NCBI GenBank assembly: GCA_000697335.1
Contig: JNEM01010551.1
Location: forward strand, 1-13,423
Direction of reading: 5' to 3'
Origin: Conidiobolus incongruus B7586
Taxonomy: Eukaryota > Entomophthoromycota > Entomophthoromycetes > Entomophthorales > Conidiobolaceae
Length of the DNA: 13,423 nucleotides
The notes under the pieces are model-generated. The model made no database searches and was not told the origin of the DNA. It worked only from the letters and a program-made list of their open reading frames with translations. Position 1 is the first letter of the stretch. The number at the start of each line of letters is the position of its first letter. The translations under genes were made by a program, and so were the position numbers. Below are positions 8,463-13,423 of the stretch, piece after piece.

Positions 8463-8717
8463 TGAAAGTTTCAATGTTAAAAAATTATAAGATGATAAAA
8501 TATTTTTTTACTATATTATGAATCATTAAATTAGAGAATATAGGAAATATATATAAGTTTATTAATATTAATACTAATAAAATTTGACAATAATCATTTT
8601 GATCTCATTTAATATGTTATTTTATTCTTGTAAATAGTAATAAATATATAAAACCATAAATAATTAAAAAGAAGTATATTATAAATTAATCATAATTATT
8701 ATGATTTATTAACACAG

Positions 8718-8870
8718 GATTATGCCGAATTTCTAACTATTGTGGCTTATTTCAATAAATCCGATATATTTTCCACTTAATTGCTTAATTATTGATTAAT
8801 TTTCAATGTGAATTGTACAAATCCAAATGCTCAGATGACCTCTTTGAAGTTACAATGGACAGATGAAAGC
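8718..8870 (+). pseudogene. Unidentified protein-like island (possible gene remnant)
   Basis: This patch is richer in GC than its surroundings and begins right after AACACAG, which could be an old splice acceptor. One frame gives 20 codons (DYAEFLTIVAYFNKSDIFST), a TAA at 8778, four codons, a TGA at 8793, then 25 open codons ending LQWTDES before a TAA at 8871. Further in-frame stops follow. Codon-like texture in an AT desert suggests the remains of an exon, but I do not recognise the family. Chance cannot be excluded. Confidence 0.25.
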
Positions 8871-8871
8871 T

Positions 8872-9626
8872 AAATATTGACAATTAAATAGGTTGATTAG
8901 TCAAGATAGATTATTAATGTAATCTTTGTATTCTGTAATATATTAATTTATATTGAATAGAAGAAAAATAAATCCAATGTTTCAACTAGTGACAGTTTAG
9001 TATAACTTCTTGTTATTTGAATTATTCATGATTTAATATGCATTATAATATTTTTAAAATCGAGAATCTGGATAAATTGAACTAATGCGGTAATTATTTG
9101 AAATTAATTCTTAATAGTGTTAAGTTTTTTTATAATTTGGTAAATGATAATAACTATTTTATCAAAGTTATTATTTTATTATTTATATAAATATTTTCAA
9201 TAATTCTTTTTTTTATAGAAACTATTGATTTAGTAATATATTTTAATGAGTCTAAATAGGTTACAATGAAAATATTAATATGAATAATTTTATATTAAAA
9301 TTTCAATGTAAATATGAATTTGTGAATATAGAATCTATTGAATATTTCATTATTAAATTTATCATTTAATTGTGTATAAATTGCATATTTTTCAAAAAAA
9401 AATATGAGGTATAAAGTAAATGATATAATACGAACCATCCTTATAGAATAATTTTATACTCATAAATTTAATCCATTTAAAGTCATACTTAATATGATAT
9501 TAAAAATTTAATAATTCAGTTTTGAAATATATTAAATTTTTAATTTAATTTTTGATTTTGATTTATTTTTCAAATAAAAATAAAATAATTTTTTATTTGA
9601 AACTTTGAATAATATTTTAATAATTT
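8872..9626. other. AT-rich region upstream of the subtilase gene
   Basis: Apart from a possible continuation of the protein-like island to about 8990, nothing recognisable is present. Homopolymer runs of A and T are frequent. Confidence 0.45.
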
Positions 9627-9627
9627 T

Positions 9628-9643
9628 AAGTATATATATACTT
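9628..9643 (+). promoter_or_regulatory. Palindromic TATA-like element upstream of the subtilase gene
   Basis: AAGTATATATATACTT is a perfect 16 bp palindrome ending 83 bp before the subtilase ATG. The TATATATA core could serve as a TATA box. It stands out only modestly from the AT-rich background. Confidence 0.3.
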
Positions 9644-9726
9644 TATTATATGAATTATGATGGTTATTAAAGTTAAAAAATATTTCAAATCCTTTAAATT
9701 ATTATATTTATTTTTTTTAAATAATA

Positions 9727-10860
9727 ATGAAATTATTTCAATCTTGCTTGATTTCTTTATTCCTACAACTAACTCAATCTGTATCTGTTCAAGATAAATA
9801 TATTGTATCTTTCAACCGTAACGCTCGTGCCGATTTCGAAAGTCATGTTGCTTCGGTTACCGATCTCTTCGTCGATAGATCCAGTATCAACGCTGTTCAT
9901 CACAAGTATGACGCTGTCTTAAACGGTATTTCTGTAACTCTCGATGCTAACACTCTCGCTAAGGTGAAACAATTACCCAATGTTGTATCTGTGACTCCCG
10001 ACAGCCTCGTTGAATTAGACGCCGTCCAGACCAATGCTCCTTGGGGTCTTGCTCGAGTTTCTCAGCGTGCTAAATTGAATTCTACAACCCAATCTACTTA
10101 TACCTATAATCCCAATGCTGGATTAGGGGTTAACGTATACGTCGTTGATACTGGTATCTATGTCAACAATACTGATTTTGAAGGACGCGCTAAACCTGGA
10201 TTTAATGTGTATCCCGGTCCTGATCAAGATAAGCACAGTCACGGAACTCACTGTGCTGGTACCGTTGGATCAAAGACTTATGGTGTTGCTAAGAAAGCTA
10301 CTTTAATTGCTGTCAAAGTCTTAGATGATTATGGTAGTGGTACCGTTTCCGACGTGATTGCTGGTCTCAACTGGGTTGCTAAGAATGCTAACGGTCCTAA
10401 GGGTAATGTGATTAGTATGAGTCTTGGATTTTCTGTCAATCAACAAATCAATCAGGCTGTTGATGACGTTGCCGCTAAAGATATCGTGGTTGTTGTCTCT
10501 GGTGGTAACAACAATTTCGAAGCTTGCAAAAAATCACCCGCATCAGCTAAGGGAGCCATTGCAGTCGGTGCTACTGATATTAACGATACTAAGGCCAGCT
10601 TTTCCAACTTCGGTACTTGCATTTCTATTTTGGCTCCTGGTGTCAATGTTATTTCCACTGCCAATAAGAATACTGGTAGTTCAAGCAAATCAGGAACTTC
10701 TATGGCTTGTCCTCATGTTGCTGGCTTAGCTGCTACTTTACTTAGTGAAGGTGTCGCTCCTAAAGATATCCGCTCTACTTTGATTCAAAAAGGTACTAAA
10801 GGAGCCATTTCTGGATTCAGTGCAGATACTCCCAATGTATTAGCTCACAATGGACAATAA
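9727..10860 (+). CDS. Secreted subtilisin-like serine protease (S8, proteinase K family), 377 aa
   Basis: This is a complete, intronless gene for a secreted endopeptidase. Residues 1-20 are a signal peptide and about 23-97 an I9 inhibitor/chaperone propeptide (DKYIVSFN... to VSVTPDSLVEL). The mature enzyme probably starts near residue 98-103, before TNAPWGLARVSQ, as in proteinase K. The catalytic triad is D141 (VVDTG), H172 (HGTHCAGT) and S325 (SGTSMACPH), and the oxyanion Asn is N261 (SGGNNN). C176 corresponds to the free Cys beside the active His in proteinase K. C267 and C298 have the 31-residue spacing of the second disulfide in aqualysin-type enzymes. Possible N-glycosylation sites are N118, N147 and N286. 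The length of about 280 mature residues fits the family. Relatives digest cuticle and other external protein. Codon use is clearly higher in GC than the flanks, with strong preference for GCT, GTT, GTC and AAC, suggesting good expression. Confidence 0.97.
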   Translation: MKLFQSCLISLFLQLTQSVSVQDKYIVSFNRNARADFESHVASVTDLFVDRSSINAVHHKYDAVLNGISVTLDANTLAKVKQLPNVVSVTPDSLVELDAVQTNAPWGLARVSQRAKLNSTTQSTYTYNPNAGLGVNVYVVDTGIYVNNTDFEGRAKPGFNVYPGPDQDKHSHGTHCAGTVGSKTYGVAKKATLIAVKVLDDYGSGTVSDVIAGLNWVAKNANGPKGNVISMSLGFSVNQQINQAVDDVAAKDIVVVVSGGNNNFEACKKSPASAKGAIAVGATDINDTKASFSNFGTCISILAPGVNVISTANKNTGSSSKSGTSMACPHVAGLAATLLSEGVAPKDIRSTLIQKGTKGAISGFSADTPNVLAHNGQ

Positions 10861-10912
10861 TTCACTCTTTAAAACAAAATATATTTATTAAACCAAATTA
10901 TCCTAATCAGAT

Positions 10913-10918
10913 AATAAA
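10913..10918 (+). terminator. Possible poly(A) signal of the subtilase gene
   Basis: AATAAA lies about 52 bp after the TAA stop, a plausible place for a 3' end. The hexamer is common in such AT-rich sequence, so this is suggestive only. Confidence 0.35.
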
Positions 10919-11399
10919 TACTTTATTTTAAATTAATGATATATTATTTACAACCTTTAGTTATTTTAGTTAAGAATAATATTAATTGTATTTTCTTTTC
11001 ATTACAATTTATAATAATCTTATCCATTATAATCATTGATAAAACTACAAATATTCCAAAATATTATATATATATATATATATACCTTTATTTTTTTTAT
11101 ATTAAATTAATATTTTAATTCTAAAATACAAAAAAAATCAATTATATTAACTTAAATTTATCTTTCAATAAATGATAATATCAATTATTTTTTAAAAAAA
11201 AGGTATTACTCTAATTATCTATTATATTATTGAAAAATAATTTTGAATTATAAATATTTAAATTAAAATTAAATAAAGTTCAATTTTATTCTTGAAATTT
11301 ATTTAATATTATATAGTTTCAAAGTTGTAAATAATGATAAAAATACCCTATTTTTTTAATGAATAAAATCAAAATTTTTAAGATGAATTAAAGAAGTAA
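10919..11399. other. AT-rich region between subtilase gene and CAP pseudogene
   Basis: This is the convergent intergenic space between the + strand subtilase and the - strand CAP pseudogene. It holds a (TA)10 run at 11065-11084. A 60-codon open frame at 10936-11118 is only low-complexity Ile/Tyr/Phe sequence and is not called. No transposon end was seen. Confidence 0.5.
11065..11084. repeat. (TA)10 microsatellite
   Basis: This is an uninterrupted run of ten TA dinucleotides, the longest simple TA repeat noticed in the window. Confidence 0.9.
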
Positions 11400-12114
11400 T
11401 CATGGACCAAAAGCGAGCACTTGTGAGACGTATGGTTCACAAAATACAATTCTCATATATTTGTAGCCAAGGTTTATTTTTTGAATGATCTTTCTCAATC
11501 CTTCAAAGAAAGCACAGCATCACAATTAGTAAAAGCTCTAACAACGATGTTGTTACCAAAGTGGCTTGAAACCAATTTTTCCAAGCTGTTGCGCATTCTG
11601 GTACCTAGAGGAGGATAGTGGATCAACTCGCCGATATATTTCAAATATTTGAAGTGATTTCAAGCTTCGTGAACGAGGACGGGATGTAACTTGAAAGAAT
11701 TCTTGCCGATTTTGAGTCTAACTTCATTGACTTAATCAAAAACGACTTGAGGGTAGAATTTGGGTTGAATCCTGATAATTTATCAACATTAGAAGTTTCT
11801 TTCTGAGATTCTGGCTTAACTTTAGAAGCTTCATTTTGAGGCTTAGTATTTTATTTTGGGGTTTGTTTGTGAGCTTTAGTAGTCCTGGTGGTTTGATTAG
11901 CATCTTCAGGAGGTAGAGAATTGGGATATTGAAGTTTTTTACAATGTATTCATAAAAAGCTTTGAATTGTTCATAAAATTTTCATAATTGATTTGAGGTA
12001 AATGAAAAGAGAACATATAATTAGATGTGAAAAACTTCCTTTTATAACGAAGCATGGTGTGAGATACTTGGGTAAGTGTTATTGCTGCAGTAATAAATCT
12101 TTGAAGAGTATCAT
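11400..12114 (-). pseudogene. Decayed paralogue of the CAP-domain gene
   Basis: On the - strand this region aligns along its length with the intact CAP gene at 1767-2543. It starts at an ATG (12112-12114) equivalent to the living gene's start. The signal peptide reads FITAAITLTQVSHTMLRY, against FTAVMMFTQVSQAILHY. A Thr/Pro/Lys/Gln-rich linker follows, then CAP-domain blocks VNEVRLKIGK (NRVRAQYGK), HPVLVHEA (HPALIQEA), GTRMRNSLEKL (GTSMRGNLEKL) and the tail YKYMRIVFCEPYVSQVLAFGP (YKYMGTAICGPYASQVLASDP). It ends at a TGA at 11400-11402, matching the living gene's stop. Several frame changes and several stops break it, so no full product is possible. The GENL Glu region has also diverged (GNNIVV). 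Shared start, stop and promoter point to an inverted segmental duplication followed by loss of this copy. Confidence 0.87.
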
Positions 12115-12273
12115 ATTGATAGTTGGTTTGCAATTTGAGGCAAAATCGAAAATTAATAGAATTTTTTAGTTTGAAATTTTTGCATAAGTTTGATGGATAA
12201 TGGCCCTAATTAATGTAGTAGAGAGAATGAAATAAGTTTGGTAGTTTGATTATCAACCAGATATCTGATGGTT

Positions 12274-12284
12274 TATTTATATTG
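12274..12284 (-). promoter_or_regulatory. Relic TATA element of the CAP pseudogene
   Basis: On the - strand it reads CAATATAAATA, identical to the element at 1567-1577 before the intact CAP gene, and lies 159 bp before the pseudogene ATG. Similarity continues on both sides, from AATATTG upstream to the TTAATT block downstream. The core promoter was therefore part of the duplication. Confidence 0.5.
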
Positions 12285-12299
12285 AATATAATATAAATA

Positions 12300-13423
12300 A
12301 CTATCAATATTAGAGAATTCTTGATAGGTAAACCATCTGTTTTTTCAATTGATACTGGTGATATATATTAATTATAATACTTGAAATAATTGATTATGAC
12401 TTATTAACTATAAATTCACCTCATTTCAAATCTCTAACCTTGAATATCCAATTCTTCAGCCTTATCCTCATTATTGGATATTTTGTTACATGAAAAATAT
12501 AATGAATTAATAGCCCAATTATATATGAATATGATCATATCTTTATTCGAATATTAACAACTAATTCAGTTGATCTATTGTGATTTTCAAAACTATAGTA
12601 TATATAATTTTCAATATACATCATTTGTATTATTAAGTATTTAATTACTTGAATTACATTAAATAATCTCATTATTCTGAAAATAATTCATTGATTTTAT
12701 TGCAAAATTTAAATAATATCATTTCCATCATTTCTAATATAAAATTTTCTTTTATAAAAACATATTACTAATTTAAAAACTTCCTATTTTTTCAATACAA
12801 ATTCAACTATTAAATGGATATCAAATATAATCCAAACTATTACAATGATTATTAAAAAATATTGAATTAACTATATATTATTACTTCTAATTTTAAATAA
12901 TAAGAATTTTTTATAATTGAAAATAAATAAACATTTTAATATATAAATTACAAAAAATATATATTATAAAATCAATATTCTTTTTGATTATTAATTAATT
13001 TTTGTTATATTTTTGTCAAACTTTTAATATTTATAAAATAATGTTTTTTTATTAAAGGCTGAAATTTTAATTTTTATAATTTAATTATATTTTTTATAAA
13101 AATTTTCTTTTTTAAAATTTGATATTTTAATTACTTAAAGCAATTAAAATCATATAAATTATAACCTAGTGAGTATATTAAATATGGTAGTTTTTCCCAA
13201 TTATTTTTAATTAGAGAATTTTCTATAATTCAAGCTTTATATATTTTATATTTAATATATAAAATAATAGATGCCTTTATATTATATTTATAATATTAAC
13301 TAAAAATAGTTTTACTTAAAAATATAATATTAAATATATTATTAATTTGTTTTCCTATAAGAATTAAATAAGCATAATATAAAATATAATATTTAATTTT
13401 AATAACTCAAAATTATTTATAAA
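12300..13423. other. AT-rich region at the right edge
   Basis: No gene was identified. A slightly GC-richer patch at about 12410-12500 shows a short hydrophobic frame on + (SLTLNIQFFSLILIIGYFVT) and a short charged frame on -, and neither could be assigned. A weak inverted repeat (CTATCAA/TTGATAG) spans 12301-12327. The rest is homopolymer-rich AT sequence with no recognisable transposon end. Confidence 0.45.

Noticed and set aside
10424-10729. Overlapping frames on both strands inside the subtilase gene
   Set aside because: They are shadows of a strongly conserved protease reading frame.
10936-11118. 60-codon frame after the subtilase gene
   Set aside because: It is low-complexity sequence dominated by Ile, Tyr, Phe and Leu, partly from a (TA)n run, with no domain or signal.
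11939-12133. 64-codon frame on the - strand as a separate small gene
   Set aside because: Its second half matches the signal peptide region of the CAP gene, so it is part of the CAP pseudogene.
12410-12500. Short hydrophobic frame as a membrane protein fragment
   Set aside because: It has about 20 informative residues, no family motif, and a competing frame on the other strand.
1-13423. CRISPR array, tRNA or rRNA genes, LTR element
   Set aside because: No regularly spaced repeats, no GGTTCRANTCC-like tRNA box, no rRNA core sequence and no long direct repeats with reverse transcriptase-like frames were seen.

Overview
The window looks like a piece of an AT-rich, early-diverging fungal genome. 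The gene content (a secreted proteinase K-type protease, a secreted CAP protein, a family A-like 7TM receptor remnant) and the very low GC would suit an entomophthoralean fungus such as Conidiobolus. That placement is inference from family content and base composition, not from a search. No bacterial, phage or plasmid signature is visible, and no tRNA or rRNA gene was recognised.

Layout, left to right. 1-564: the 3' part of a decayed Tc1-type DNA transposon (copy A, + strand), cut by the window edge. 565-1540: intergenic. 1567-2628: an apparently intact secreted CAP-domain gene (1767-2543) with a TATA element and a possible poly(A) signal. 3467-5055: a complete but dead Tc1-type transposon (copy B, transposase on the - strand) between TA dinucleotides. 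Its terminal repeats are about 205 bp long with paired internal repeats (IR/DR type). 5251-5458: a MITE-like short inverted-repeat element. 6231-7148: a 7TM receptor pseudogene in one frame with four in-frame stops. 7149-9626: AT-rich desert with a small protein-like island at 8718-8870. 9727-10860: an intact subtilase (proteinase K family) gene. 11400-12284: an inverted, decayed paralogue of the CAP gene, including its promoter. 12300-13423: AT-rich sequence with nothing identified.

Only two genes look functional, and both encode secreted proteins: a protease that would act on external protein, and a CAP protein with a Thr/Pro-rich linker. The rest is a record of decay: two transposon copies full of G:C to A:T changes with no CpG that I could find, a receptor lost by nonsense changes, and a CAP duplicate lost by stops and frame changes. 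The most informative observations are the IR/DR architecture of the fungal Tc1 element, which has the same 175 bp spacing at both ends of copy B, and the CAP gene/pseudogene pair, whose shared promoter block fixes the start codon of the living gene.
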